Assembly (NCBI RefSeq): GCF_033807575.1
Contig: NC_084711.1
Location: 10,602,001-10,666,000 of the forward strand
From: Cydia pomonella
Taxonomy: Eukaryota; Arthropoda; Insecta; Lepidoptera; Tortricidae
Direction of reading: 5' to 3'
Length of the DNA: 64,000 nt
Each line of letters starts with the position of its first letter. The first letter of the stretch is position 1. Position numbers and translations under genes: made by a program. The notes under the pieces are model-generated. The model ran no database searches, was not told the DNA's origin, and saw only the letters and a list, made by a program, of their open reading frames with translations. Positions 1 through 13,229 of the stretch are shown here, piece after piece.

Positions 1-519
1 CTGACTGTACGGGAACTGCCAACCAACCAATCTTCCAAGAATAAATGCTACAGTTGATGGAGAAAAGGCTAATACAAAGGTAATCACTTAATATATTTGA
101 GGTTATCTTTTGTATTTTACTGCCTATTTCATTTTTTGAAGGCTCACGTGCAGTTTTCCCTCTTATATTACGAGTGTTCGATCGAAATCAAAGCTTTGGA
201 GTATACCTGGATGTACAAGAAGGTGTTTCATATAAGTCGTGATGCGTACGGAGTACAGCATGTGTGGCCAAGCCATGCCTTATATTATGTATTACTTCAT
301 CAAAATAAAACTTAGCTTATCTATGTATTTACTGTTTCCAAAATATTCCCTTAGTCCTTGGGAAAATAGTGAGGTCCTATAGTTCCACAATCTGTCGCAC
401 AACATTGAAGTATTTTGGAGAACAACACAACAGTTTGCAATCTTTTTGAAAAAAAAAGTGATTTGACAGTGACAGCAGTACTGTTATGAGGTCGCCACCT
501 GGCGTGATAAGATGACAGT
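1..519. other. No gene recognised
   Basis: AT-rich sequence with short random frames only. Confidence 0.4.
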
Positions 520-2000
520 TTGCCTCATTGTAATATGAGCCATTTTATTTGTGGTTTCCAAGTTTTACTTATCTTTCATTTTGCTGGCTATTACACTTTT
601 GCAGGCGCTATAATTTTTCATCTTATCGATTTCGTTTTTAAGAAATAACGCTACGGTATAATTATTTTTATTATGCCAGGAATTAGTACCTTACACGTTT
701 AATCTGATAGGTTAAAATAACTCGGAAAATAGTGTCTTGAAAAAGGTCCGGCGCCATGTTAAAGAATTCCTTCAAAGAAAAACCATGTACCGAAATGTTC
801 GTTTTTCATTGATTATTGGTGATTAATCAAATAAAATAATATACTTTTATATTGATATACTTCTTTGTGGGATATCGATGATGTCCTTTTTTGTAAAATG
901 TACCAAGTACCATACCTATATATTTCTACTATGACTACGACACGACTAGTGGCTCTGTGAGATGTGGATCGCGATAAGATCGATAATATTAAACATGTAA
1001 AAACAAAAAAATACTACGTTGATCCAGTTTCACAGCGTACTCACAATGGTCAACTCACTTAAGTCCTCAGGCTAATTTCCACCAGTTTTTACATTTTCCA
1101 AAAAACGAAACGACAGAAACATTCCATGTAGCTACTGAACCTCCTCACAAAATTTCACGAGATTCTGTTGAGAATTACGACCCGTAGATGAGAACATCCT
1201 GTGCTCGCGTTAAAACGTAGACCTTCGCTAACGCTTATGTCATTTAAAATATGTACATAACTTTTACAAAGCAATATTTAAGTTTGACTTTTACAATTTA
1301 CATGTTTTTCTATCATCTTGATACAACGAAACAACCAATTGTGCCCTTCCATGAGAGAAGGATCTTTATATTCCTTATGCTCATTTCTAGTTACGGACAT
1401 ATAAACGTTTTGTCGTCTATGGCACGTAAGACCATTGTAAGTACGCTGTGAAAATGGCTCAACGAAGTATTGTTTTGTTTTTACATTTTACATCTCACAG
1501 AGCCACTAGTCGTAGTCATAGTAGAAATATTTGACGAAAAAAACATCATCGATATCCCACAAAGAAGTTTATTCATTACTATAATATACCGACAAAGGCG
1601 CATAATTTGCAGATTTTATTTGATTAATCACCAACAATTAAAGAAAAATGAACATTTCAGTACATGGTTGCAAGCAAGCAAAATATAAAATGAGTAAAAC
1701 TTGGAAACCACAAATAAACTGGCTCATATTATAATTGAATATGGGGGTACAAAAAAAGGTACAAAATTTGGTTTTTATAGAATTTATCAATAATTGCGGG
1801 ATCATCGCGTAAAGTACACCCGCCATTCTGACTGTCAGAATGGCGGGTGTACTGTCCGAGTGTCAGAGTGTACTGTTTTTCGGTGATAACTTTAAGTACC
1901 GTGAGGTATATTTTTTAAAGGAGGTACTAAATAGTACAAATTAGGGACAAAAATATAGTAAGCTTTTTTATTTAGGTACACCCGCCATCCTGAATCTACA
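520..2000. mobile_element. Foldback element (GTACACCCGCCAT family) with nested second foldback
   Basis: The outer arms are about 520-780 and 1674-2000: GAGCCATTTTATTTGTGGTT against its complement near 1705-1728, and ends in TAGGTACACCCGCCATCCTG. A perfect 20-bp hairpin with a one-base loop (1813-1853, AGTACACCCGCCATTCTGAC) sits in the right part. The inner insert of about 781-1673 has its own inverted ends (CCATGTACCGAAATGTTC, and CTCACAGAGCCACTAGT at 950/1495). Confidence 0.65.
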
Positions 2001-2109
2001 GATTATGACTTTCATCAACGGAAATGTGGTACTACAATATTTTTTTTAACTTCGAGCAGCGCTGTGCTAAAATGTAGCTCGTTGACGACATTCACAGGCG
2101 TTTAGTACA

Positions 2110-2300
2110 GTACCCCTAGTGTAAATAAATTCGATTTCCAAACGTGACGTACGCGTTTGCGTTTAGTCTCATTTTGTATTGGATTTCGAAAGAGCGCGCC
2201 AAGCGGGACGTTTTGGAACCTCAAAATCCTATACAAAATGAGACTTAACGCAAACGCGTTCGTCACGTTATGATGTCGATCAAAGTTACACTAGGGGTAC
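2110..2300. mobile_element. Foldback MITE, GTACCCCTAGTGTAA ends
   Basis: Left GTACCCCTAGTGTAAATAA and right TTACACTAGGGGTAC; inner block AAACGTGACGTACGCGTTTG and TAGTCTCATTTTGTAT complements the right side. The loop holds GAAAGAGCGCGCCAAGCGGG. 191 bp. Confidence 0.85.
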
Positions 2301-3780
2301 AGAATACGATTTTGTCTTTCTCATGGGTCAATTAACAAAATTCATAAATTTCATAATCATTATTTGTGTATATCAGGTTTTTTGAACACATGAACACGAA
2401 AGCATCAAAATAAAATGAGAAAATACCTTGTCCGAGGCTGCCCAATGCGACGTTTTGTTGTAAAAATACCCTTGGCTAAGTTGGAGTGATCCTTAACTAA
2501 AATGAAAATGGCTGTCGCTTCAATAAGTTTTATTTTTCAAAATAGTCAATATACAAGTTACTTTACTTACCAAGTGGTAATGACAGCAGTGGAGCAATGA
2601 CGAAATCCGAAACGAGATACGAAAATTTAGTTTTGCGTAATAAGACGAAAATATCAGAAACTAATATATATATTTTTACTAACGCTACACACGGAACGGC
2701 TAAAACAGTAACAAAATCTGAGTTTGATTTTGTAAGAAATGAATAGTGCTGGAACTAGAATTTCACATCTACACATATTAATCTGTTCAAAGTATATATT
2801 AAACATTGTAATACTTATTATTCCATCATAGATGATAGTAATAGTTTCTGTTTTAGCACTTGTGCTATTTTATTGTACATTGTTCAACGACTTTACAACA
2901 GAACAGCTTTACGAGGCAAAGTTTGCTACAATGAGGTAGTTTCCATTTTTTTAGGTGTTTATTTCAATAAAATGCGCCAGAACGACTATCATACAGGAAG
3001 AAAGTTTAAGACTGAAAATTTGTGATTTTATTATTATCGTAAGATTCATAAGTCTCCTTCAATTAGCCAGTATAATGGTGGCGATCACATCGCTAAAGCG
3101 TAAAAGTAATACTAGATCTAGTTCGTATTGGAGTCATAATGTTATTAATCTTTAAATTAGCGCTTTTGAGAAAATCTGTCGTTTTAAGAATCAGACGAGT
3201 CCATAAAATACTGATTTGATGAATCGCAATTTAAGATCTCTTCGGAGTTTAATTTGTTTTGGTAAAAAGTCATAAAAAAGTCATTTACTATCTAGATGTC
3301 AACGAGAACGGAAATAATTAAGAACCTCGAACAATAAATAAAGATTCATAAATGAAAACCCCTTCGGAATCACACCAAAAGGCTGTAAATACATGTGGCA
3401 GTCTCTTTCAACAGCTGTATATTTTACTAAGAGATTTTCGTGGTTAATGCTGGTCTTTATTAAAAGCTCTACTGCTGCTCGCAGCTCAGAAGTGGGATTC
3501 TGTTAGCAACTGTATTGAGAGCTGTTTTATGATTTGTTGATTCCAGCGGTTCCTGTAAGGACCCACGGAAGGCATGGAACTATGCGTGAAACTTCATTAT
3601 GCCGTGCATCAGTGATTTCTGTCAGCCCAAACAATATAAATCAGCATCAAAGGAAATTGTTACCTACGATGCGTCCTGAATTCTCACAACTGGATATAGA
3701 TTTGAACTACAAAATAGCAATTAATCTTGGCAATAATCACTTTAGCTACCACTAACCAGTTGCGCCCTTATGACCAGATT
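2301..3780. other. No gene recognised
   Basis: AT-rich; only short random frames. Confidence 0.35.
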
Positions 3781-3787
3781 GAGTTAA

Positions 3788-4130
3788 ATGTCGATGAAAT
3801 TTCGACGTCTGTACTCCTCAACATTTCTTGCAAGGACTAGGCCACTAACGAGTCTTGGAGATTGCACAGATCACCGCCCTATTGCGATAAAGACGTTTGC
3901 GGTGGCTTGGACATGTGCAACGCGTGGACAGTACTCGTTTACCAAGGCAGAGAGAGATTATGGTGAGCCAAGTAGCACTTGGAAAGATGGAAAGCGACAC
4001 GTAAGACGTTCAATGCTACGTTTCAAGGACAGCGTTAAACGCGATATATCGAATGTTTGCCATAGTTTTAATATCGAATGGAGCACGTGACACGATCTTG
4101 TTTAAGACCGCGATGGGTTTAAAGCTGCCA
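3788..4130 (+). pseudogene. LINE reverse transcriptase C-terminal remnant
   Basis: The frame from 3788 contains WKDGKRHVRRSMLRFKDSVK followed by RDISNVCHSFNIEWS, the post-RT tail (GKR-xGRP-LR-KD--KRD) of insect endonuclease-RT LINEs. After a TGA the related DRDGFKAAIAKG continues. Inactive. Confidence 0.65.
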
Positions 4131-4802
4131 TCGCGAAGGGCCGTTAAACCAATTAGGGGCTTAAATTATCTGTCAAGGTCTAAATGGGTAAATTGCCTTA
4201 CGCTGATACTATAGGATTATATTCTCGTTAACACCTGGATAGTAGATGACGCATTGACCACTAAACCGTTTAATAGTTCTTATTTATTTATTTAAACTTT
4301 ATTGCACACATAAAGAAAAATGTACAAATGGCGAACTTAATGCCAAAAGGCATTCTCTACCAGTCAACCATTGGGTCAAACAGAGACATTTGTGTATTTG
4401 TGTAGTTCTTCGGAAGCAGAAATAGTTTGAGACCCTTCAAATGTATATTTTATCAACATAACACCACGTTTATTCAGGGCGTTCAGTACGGATCAAAACC
4501 TTTCTGAGAGAGATTTGCTAGTGATACATCACTATTTTTGTAGTCTCCGACCGAAACTGAAGGTTCGGTTTTGATTTTGTTGTGGCCGAGGGTTCAGTTT
4601 CCGTGATTGCGGTGCAGTTACGGTGCAGATTCATGGTTTTTGTGAAATCTGCCGAAATCGGAATCGAAAATTCAGTCACACTATTTTTTTTTCCAACTTT
4701 TATTCTGTTATGATATCGAAAGGCAACATTTAAGCAACTTGTTTTTTATAACCGATATATGCGTTTTTTTTAAATATAATAGTATCTAAACTGCGAGATT
4801 CA

Positions 4803-6541
4803 GGACAGGGGGTGTACCTAAATAAAAATAAACAAAAAGCATACCATATTTTCGTACCAAATTACTACTATTTAGTACCTCCTTAAAAAAAAATTGTAGC
4901 GCCCGATACTATAAGTTATTACCAAAAACAGTACACCTGCTATTCTGATTGTCAGAATGGCGGGTGTATTTTACTACGCAATGATTGGCAAATTGTATAA
5001 AATCCAAATTTTTATACCTTCATACTTAATTATAAATTGAGCCATTTGTGGTTTCCTAGTTTTACTCATTTCACTTTTTACATTTATTCTTTCTGTGTTA
5101 TGTACTTGTTTTGTGCAATAAAGTGTCTACTACTACTACATTGTTATTACGTTTTTGCAGGCACTACCATTTTTCACATTACCAATTTCATTTTTAAGCA
5201 GAAACGCTACGGTACAATTATTTTTTTTACCTTTCACGTTTAATATGATACGTTTATATTAACTCAGAAAATTGTGTCTAAAAAGCCCAGGCACCGTGTC
5301 TAGGGATTCTTTCTAAGAAAAACTCTTTTTCCTAGTAAGAATCAATCTAGTAAGTTCAATTAACTCAGAAAATTATGCAGTGTTAATTTTCTGAGTTAAT
5401 TGAACTTACTAGATTGAACGTGAAAGGTACTAATTCTTAGCGTAATAAAAATAATTGTACCGTAGCATTTTTGCTTAAAAATGAAATCGGTGAGGTGAAA
5501 AATGGTAGCCAGCCTTCATGTAATAGCAATGTAAAAAGTAAAATGAGTAAAAATTAGAAACCGCAAATAAAATTCCTCAATTCATAATTGAATATTCATG
5601 TTTTTTATATAGAATTTATCAATATAAACGCAGGATCATTGTGTAATAAAATACACCCTATCTTAAAGGCGGGTATACTGTTTTTTAGTGAAACTTAAAG
5701 TACCAAGAGGAAAAAAAATTTTTTAAGTAGGTTTTAATTGAACATACAATTTAGGTACAAAAATATGGTTTGCTTTTTATGTATTAGGGTTCCGTAGCCA
5801 AATGGCAAAAAACGGAACCCTTATAGATTCGTCATGTCCGTCTGTCTGTCCGATCATGTCACCGCCACTTTTTAGGGTTCCGTAGTCAACTAGGAACCCT
5901 TATAGTTTCGCCATGTCCGTCTGTCTGTCTGTCTGTCTGTCCGAGGCTTTGCTCCGTGGTCGTTAGTGCTAGAATGCTGACATTTGGCATGGATATATAA
6001 ATCAATAAAGCCGACAAAGTCGTACAATAAAATCTAAAAAATTTTTTTTTTTTAGGGTACCTGCCCTACACGTAGTGGGGGTGAACATTTTTTTTTGCTT
6101 CAACCCTACAGTGTGGGATATCGTTGGAAAGGTCTTTTAAAACTAAAAGGGGTCTTCAACAAACATTTCTTGATAAAGTGAATATATTCGGAGATAATTG
6201 CTCCGAAATATAAAATAATTGTGTCCCCCCCCCCTCTAACTTTTGAACCATAGGTCCAAAAAATATGAAAAAAATCTTAGAAGTAGAGCTTAAGAAAGAC
6301 ATTAAATGAAAACTATAACGGATATGATCAGTTTAGCTGTTTTTGAATTATCGCAAAAAGTTTCCCCTTCATAGTAAAAAGACGTACACCCACAGTTCAT
6401 CCCTTGGTTAACAATCTACCATACTTTAAGCTCCAGTTTAGCTTATTGTGGATGAAGAGTAACTACGGAACCCTACTCTGAGCATGGCCCGACATGCTCT
6501 TGGCCGGTTTTTATTTTTATTTAGGTACACCCGCCATCCTG
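4803..6541. mobile_element. Second copy of GTACACCCGCCAT foldback, split by a GGGTTCCGTA repeat
   Basis: Left arm 4803-5372, right arm about 5380-5786 plus 6509-6541, with a central long palindrome (about 5345-5420, CAATCTAGTAAGTTCAATTA arms). The right arm stops inside TTTTTATGTA at 5786 and resumes with TTTTATTTAGGTACACCCGC at about 6513. Confidence 0.7.
5787..6508 (+). repeat. GGGTTCCGTA repeat, two subfamilies stacked
   Basis: The first head (5787-5864, GTAGCCAAATGGCAAAAAAC) breaks off at CGCCACTTTTT, where a second head starts (AGGGTTCCGTAGTCAACTAG) and runs to CTCTTGGCCGGTTTTTA. In the copy at 36009 the first subfamily continues past this point, so here the second one has inserted into it. 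Confidence 0.65.
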
Positions 6542-8190
6542 ACTCACTCAAAACTACCCTTTGTCAATGTTAAAAACCATGCTGGGTATTTAATTTAAAT
6601 CAAAAGGGCAGTGAAAGCAAATTTACAGAAAAAGTTATTTTACTCGGCGACTGAGACCCACGCTAAAAACAAAAAACACAAACATCTACATGTGGCATAT
6701 CATTCGATATAAATGATACAATATATATAAAGAATCTAAAACACTATTTCAATTAGTAAACGTAAATACATTCCCATTTTCAAATGAAAATAATCGGCTT
6801 AAGTTCATAAAAAAAAACGTTCCACCCTCCCCCATTTAACATTTAAACCGGGGGTCCAATAGAAATAAATAGAATAAAAATAATAAAACTACTAACACTA
6901 CGAAACGGCCCAGCGATAAAATGATACAATTAACGATAAAAAATGCAAACGAAAGATCGTAGTTTACGTATTTCACAATAAACTAGTAATTGAGATCATA
7001 TAACTATTTGAGATCGGTTAATATATCCTAATCCTAAGACAGATTAGATGAAGATTTTTTTGTAGATAACAACGTTACCCAACTAACATTAGGCGCTAAA
7101 TATAAGGGTTAAAAGAGATCTACATAAGCGTTTACTCCAAAGGTTCTATTGCCGTTCTAAAAATAGGAGTTATAGCCGGCTATAACTCCGTAATAAGGTT
7201 AAAAGATGAAATAACAGGTAGAAGAGCGCTAAAGTAGTGCTGTAATAGCGTTGATTAAGTAATTAGGAGTTAAAAAGGGTGCCAAATAAGCGACTAGGTA
7301 CTAACTATTGAGTAGTAGTGTAGGTCCATATAGATGATACTTTCAGCTTAAGGTATTTGCACATGTATTCCTTTGCCCTATCTGCTTTCAGATTTTTAAT
7401 AATAAAATATATTAAACTTCTTCGTAGTATACGTATGTCTCGAAGAGGTTTATTATTCTAGGTATATAAGAACTATCAAATAACAAATAAATATGAAATT
7501 GCAAGACTCATTTGATAGTTAAATGCTTTCGTTGTTTTTTTTTAAGTATATTGCACCAATCATATTTAATTGGTTTTTCGCATGGTAGCAGCTAATACTA
7601 TTTGCAGTTTATGTGATTTTTTCCATAGGTGTACCTTTACAAATACTTGTTGAAAAGAGCTGTCAAAAAATCTCTGACATTTTAATCATTATTTTTTCAG
7701 GGAATGAAATATTTAAAAAAATCGTGAGTTACACTCCTACTCATTCTTTGTAGATATGATTTAGTTTGATTGCTCTACCTTATTAGTTCAGGAGAAAAAC
7801 GACTTTCAAAAATGTGTCCATAAAATGACGTTATTGACATTATCTCGGTGACGGTTCAAGATAGGGGGCTGAAACTTAAGGTGTTTCTATGTTATAAGAT
7901 AGCCAACCAATTACTTTATAAAAATCCGATATTTGTTATAGGGGCCACTTCTCCTTCTTTAGCCTGCTAGACCCTTTTTACAAAATTTTAAATTGCGTGT
8001 TAGAATGTTCGTGATATTTTTATATTGAGCGAAAGTAAGAAAATCAGGATTCGAATCGATGAAGCCATTGGAAAAAATCCTCAAGCTAATTAAATTTTTG
8101 ACAACCGTATTGTGAACCGTAAGTGGTACGATTTTTCAAAAACTCCGCTCTCTGAACCTGCCGCACCTTGACCGCTTGTGGTCCGAGACA
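6542..8190. other. No gene recognised, repeat-like
   Basis: AT-rich; 7150-7180 has a GGAGTTATAGCCGGCTATAA hairpin. No coding frames. Confidence 0.35.
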
Positions 8191-8446
8191 TTTTAGAGTA
8201 GGTATTTGGGGTAAGCTGGAAATTTGTCTCATACTTCTCCTAGCATAACTCAGAACTGTAGGTCTGCCTGCAGGGTAGCGGGGCTAAATCAACCCTTGTA
8301 TTTATAAAGTTTTTTTTAAATATATTTGCCTAAAAAATGTTCCTGAGGCTAATTGATTATACATAAGTTAAAATAGATTATACCAAAGAGTAATAAAAAT
8401 AGTATGTCAGAACATTTCTCTATTCTCAATTATAATAAATTACAGA

Positions 8447-9030
8447 TTGCCCCGCGGCAGCGACGGGTCCGGGCGCAGTGTGAATGCTCGGCGGAGGGTT
8501 AGGACCCTTAATACAGACTACGTAGGCGTAGTCAGTATTAATGTTCATTTTAGGGCGCGAGACCGGTCGTGCAGGAGCCTGTGCAGGTCGTGCAGGGGCG
8601 TGCGCAGGTCGGGTCGTGCGTGCGCTGCATTGGGCGGGTCCACACAGCGAGCATACGTGCGAGGCAATTTCCTTACGCACAAACCGGCCAGTGTAGAGCG
8701 CTCAGGCGAGGAAAACGCGCAAACCGCCAAGGCCGAGGCACGTCTACACTCGCCGGTTTGTGTGCGAGGAAATTGCCTCGCGCGTATGCTCGCTCTGTGT
8801 GGCTCACAGTAGCGTCTCCCGAGAGTCGGCGTCAAGTCAACTCTATGGCACATGCTCGACGCAACGTTGGTGCAACAGCGCAGCAACGTCATTTTCCATA
8901 ACGCCGACGCTCAAAAGACGCTAGTATGTCTACGTAGGATCCGCGGCCGAGCATTCACTCTTCGCCTTGGGCCCGCTCTGGCCCGTGCACGTACGCTTAC
9001 TCCCGCTCCCGTCGTGCATGTGCATTGAGC
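8447..9030. mobile_element. GC-rich inverted-repeat element
   Basis: The ends share a GAGCATTCACACTGCGCC-like block (8469-8500 reversed, 8948-8970 forward) with CTACGTAG just inside; the inner arms at 8641-8696 and 8743-8802 are almost perfect inverted repeats (GCGAGCATACGTGCGAGGCA, AATTTCCTTACGCACAAACC). A related single end is at 11184-11290. All frames here are open because of low AT content; none looks like protein. Confidence 0.65.
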
Positions 9031-9980
9031 ATTTTCAAATTTCAAAATTTTCAAATTATAAATTTTGACGAATGATTCTGTTCTGCCATACATCAAGGTA
9101 TGGGCAACCTGAGTAACAAAAACCTGGCAAGAAAGGCTTTATTTGCTAAGAGACAGGCTATGGACGGGTTTTGACATTAAATGTTGATTTACAGTACTTG
9201 ACAAATAAATCTTTCCGCTGGGCCGATATCTCCCACGTCGCCCATACTGCCCGTACAGCGTCGTAAGGTAGAAAAACATTCTAGTCAAAATTTGGGTGAC
9301 TTAGAAATACGCTCTAGAAACACTTAAAATTAAAGGCAGAAAATTTTGAAATTTTACGTACCATTTTGTTCATATAAAGTTTTGCCGTAACTTTAAAAAA
9401 AATCTAAAAACAATTAAAATCTGGAAAATGGGATACAAAAGTGGGGGAAAGGGAATCATCTACTTGATAAGTTGCTTTCCCTTCCATTTTTTCTTACCTA
9501 CATAAGCTAAGCTACATGCATGCCAAGTTACATGCTTTCTTACGGAAGGAACTGTTTAGGACTCTAATCACGAAGAATTTGGTACATTGACACGCTATTT
9601 CTTGTCTCAATCGCACGCGCATAATAATATTGATGTCCCGACGATGATGCCGGTAGTCAATGCCACGTGCGAACGGGACAGCAATATAATTATGCGTATT
9701 TAGAAACTTTAGAACTTTGTTAGGAAAATGATAATGACTTTGTTAGGATGATGATAAACTACCAGTTTATTTATTATATATTATACTTGACAATAGATGT
9801 TGCGACGAACGAAAATTCTAATAATAATTTTCAGCTAATATTATAACCGGATTAACCGGAACTATATTTTCAAATCCTTCTGCTTGTAATATTAGTTGTA
9901 AATTGTTGAGCAATACACTTTTCATCAATCGCGACGCCCGAGACATCTAGTGTCAAATAGCGGTACTGATAAATCCGCTA

Positions 9981-10077
9981 CTTGACGCTAGATGTCGACT
10001 CCTTCTTCCTCGCGTTGTCCCGGCATATTGTCACGGCTCATGGGAGCCTGGGGTCCGCTTGACGCTAGATGTCGACT
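9981..10077. mobile_element. 57-bp insertion between perfect 20-bp direct repeats
   Basis: CTTGACGCTAGATGTCGACT occurs at 9981-10000 and 10058-10077, identical. Between them are 57 bp (CCTCGCGTTGTCCCGGCATA, CACGGCTCATGGGAGCCTGG) recalling a common moth LINE/SINE internal segment. An inverted partner (GACATCTAGTGTCAA) lies at 9941-9956. Confidence 0.8.
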
Positions 10078-11349
10078 ACGAATATAATAAGCGTTTTGGT
10101 AACAAAACTGGTGTATGGAGTTAATGGAGTGAACACTCTTTGCTTAGCTATTTCTCTATGCCCTCAATGAACATAAGCGAGATGAATGTGCGTGTTAGGA
10201 TCGCGGATATCATTTTTTTGAATTTTAATTTTCTGTACTTAAGTTTTAACAAAAAAAAGTAATTGATAAGTTTTTTAGAAGCAATTTTCATATTGATAGC
10301 TTTTGTGCATAAATTGTTACAAACTTTTAAAGCTGAAAATTTGTCTGATATTTTCTATAATAGGTACCCTAACTCCGAACTGCAGATCTAGCTACAGGGT
10401 AGCTGGGCTAAATCAATCCTTGTATTTATAAAGATTTTTTTTATTTGCCCAAAAACTTTATGAATTTTTTGATGATGTAATCCTGTTATCCCTCATTAGG
10501 GATATAGGGCTCGCTGAGCGGCTACTTCCAGCTCTGTCCATCCGAGTCCTGTTGTCCAGCCTCCTTCTCAACTGATCGCCTCTATGTGGTAAGAGGCCGC
10601 CCTGACCGAGGCTAATGTATCATAAGTTAAAATAGAATATACCATAGAGTAATAAAAATAATAACCCAAAACATTTATCTATAAGTATTTTGAATTACAA
10701 TAAATTACAAATTGACTCAAGAAAATTTTTAGGCAAATAAAAAGAAATCTTTAAAAATATAAGCATCAGTGTAGTCCCGCTGCCCTGCAGTTAAGTTAGG
10801 GTATGATAGAAGCATGAGATAAATGTTTAGCTTGCTTCAAATACCTAATATAAAAGATACTATAAAATGTCTACCAGTTCTCCAGCTATTGTATGAATAG
10901 TCAAAATTCGAGAAAATATATACACCCTATTTCCTCTCTAAATTAACTTACGAATATCATTATAAGAATCGCTGAAATAATTACTCACTGTGGAATTATA
11001 GAAGACTGATAACATTTGTATCTAAACCGCTGTTGAGTAAAATATCACACTAATAATCCACTTTTTTTTATTTAAATATTTTTCTTATTATTCCCTTGCC
11101 CAGGCCCAGTAACATGCGACAGTGCTATCTCATTTACTCCGATACAAATAGACAGTGTGCGCGCTTTAGGTATTGACAGCCTCTTAATACAGACTACGTA
11201 GGAACCGCCGCCGAGCATTCACACTGCGCCGCGAACCCGTCGCGGGCCCTCTTAGGCGCGCGCACGCCCGCGCATGCACGCTCTCGCCATGTGTTGAGCT
11301 TAATTCCTTACCATATTCCAAAGCAACTATTGTAGAGAATGTTAATTAA

Positions 11350-13030
11350 GAATACATTGCCAATTATGTTGTAACATCAACCGTTTTTCTAATAAAAATT
11401 AAAAACTGCAAAGTGGGAAAAAGTGATTGACAAGTTGCTTTCCCGACAAGCTACATTCTCTGTTCCGGTTAGGACTGTACTGTGAGACGGACTAATATAA
11501 ATAAGTTTTCATTGTTGATAAAGTTATGTATTTAGATTATGATTGTTTTTTATCACAATAAATAATTAAACAAGATTTCATGTTACACCTAAAAAGGCTA
11601 CTAGTATGCAAAAAAATGTACTCTGTGTCTTTACAAGTATGTTGTAAACTTCAGTATATGTAGGTAAAAAAAATACTGACATTTATATACATAGACGTCA
11701 AGTTGCGCATTCAGGTAAAAAAAAACATAGTTAAGCCTATTATTTTCGCTTGCACCCCTGTGGACTGTTATTGGTCTTATCAGGATGACGAGACTTCACG
11801 CGTTCTTATGAATATATAGAATTACTTAAGAAGCCTTGTTATTTGAAATATGGGTACAGAGCCAAGTAAAGAAAATTTTCAATTTCTATGCCTAAAACGT
11901 ATTGTGCTCACTGTAGTTTTTTGCCCGAGGCAACGGCTAAGTCAGACCAACTTTTTTATTTAAAACAAATACTAGTTGTCACACGCACAGGCATGCAGTC
12001 AAAATTAGAGCCCTTTCCCACTAAGGTCCAGTTCTGCGGGACGGTTTTTATTGAATCCCGCAAAAATTAGTTTTCATCCAGTTTTTTTTGCGGTACAGCA
12101 ATGAAAATGAGCATACTGGGCACATCTAAGCGGTTTTTTGCCTGATACTGCAATCTGAATGCCCGTGTGAACATTCGTATATATAAACATGTAAACGAGT
12201 AAAGGATCCCCTTGCAGAAAACCGTACATGTAAAAATGGTATGTTGCCGTGGGAAAGGGTTCTTAGGAGCTCCATCTACAGACTAGTGTGATTCACGGCA
12301 TTGTATACATATTATCAATGTTATATTTTTCTTGTCACGTTTACAATAAAAAATGTCAGTGTCAGCTTGTGGCATCAATAATGTGTGTGATGTTAGTATA
12401 AATTATTAAAATGTGTGGTTTCTTACATTTATGTACGAATCATGCAATAATTAGTATGCATCTATGCGTGTATTGGACATTGTATCGCCATTTAAAATAA
12501 CTTTGTGTCGGAAATATTACTTTTATCATTTGTTACGTCTTTATACTAGATTAAGTTAACTATTCTCCCACTGGACTGTTTTTGTATAATGTAAGATAAT
12601 TTACATTGTTATCTTAATTTGTATTTAAATATTTTAATCATCAGAGTTCTGAAAAAAAATCGCTTTTGTTTCCTTGTTTAATATTAAATATATTTTTTCG
12701 TGGGATATATACGTAACAAACATTTTACTCTCCAGATTCAACAAAATTGTGTTGTACCATTTACTAAATGGGCCATTCTACTTTTCGGGCTAGAAAACAG
12801 GGATGAGAATTTAATAATTTTAAATAGCTTTAAACGCTTCTTTTACCCTCATCGTATATGTTAGCTCCATTGTTTGTCATGAATTTATGAAATATATATG
12901 TATAAAGCAAAATGTAACATATTGTCGGTTCTTATAAGGTCACAATAAAAATGTTACAATTACCCTTATCGACAACCGACAATGTTGATTGCCCGCAAAA
13001 TAACACGTGTTGCTTTCTTGTAATATTTTG
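11350..13030. other. No gene recognised
   Basis: AT-rich intergenic or upstream CDK11 intron. No domain in any frame. Confidence 0.35.
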
Positions 13031-13034
13031 TACT

Positions 13035-13105
13035 TACTGTGCCTTCTTGAGCTTACTGTGGAACTAAGTCAATCTGTGTAAGAATGTCCTATAATATTTA
13101 TTTAT
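13035..13105 (+). repeat. SINE type A 3' tail
   Basis: TTGAGCTTACTGTGGAACTA, AGTCAATCTGTGTAAGAATG, TCCTATAATATTTATTTATT. Confidence 0.7.
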
Positions 13106-13229
13106 TTGTACTTAAAAATTACCACTGCATCAAGCAGTCATCAAGTTACCCACACGAAATACCACTGCTGTTACCATATAATTGGGATTCTTCCCTATCC
13201 CAGTGTTGTACATTACATACTTTTGTAAA

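Larger units (their letters stand above)
8205..10830. repeat. Repeat family with ...GGTAGCGGGGCTAAATCAA, three copies
   Basis: 8220-8445 (plus), 10370-10460 with 10612-10720 (plus, interrupted by 10463-10611) and 10725-10820 (minus) share CTGCAGGGTAGC-GGGCTAAATC and CTTGTATTTATAAAG. The two right-hand copies are head to head. Confidence 0.65.

Noticed and set aside
8426..8901. Overlapping proteins of 84-121 residues on both strands
   Set aside because: Low AT content keeps all frames open inside an inverted-repeat element; composition Arg/Ala-rich without domain.
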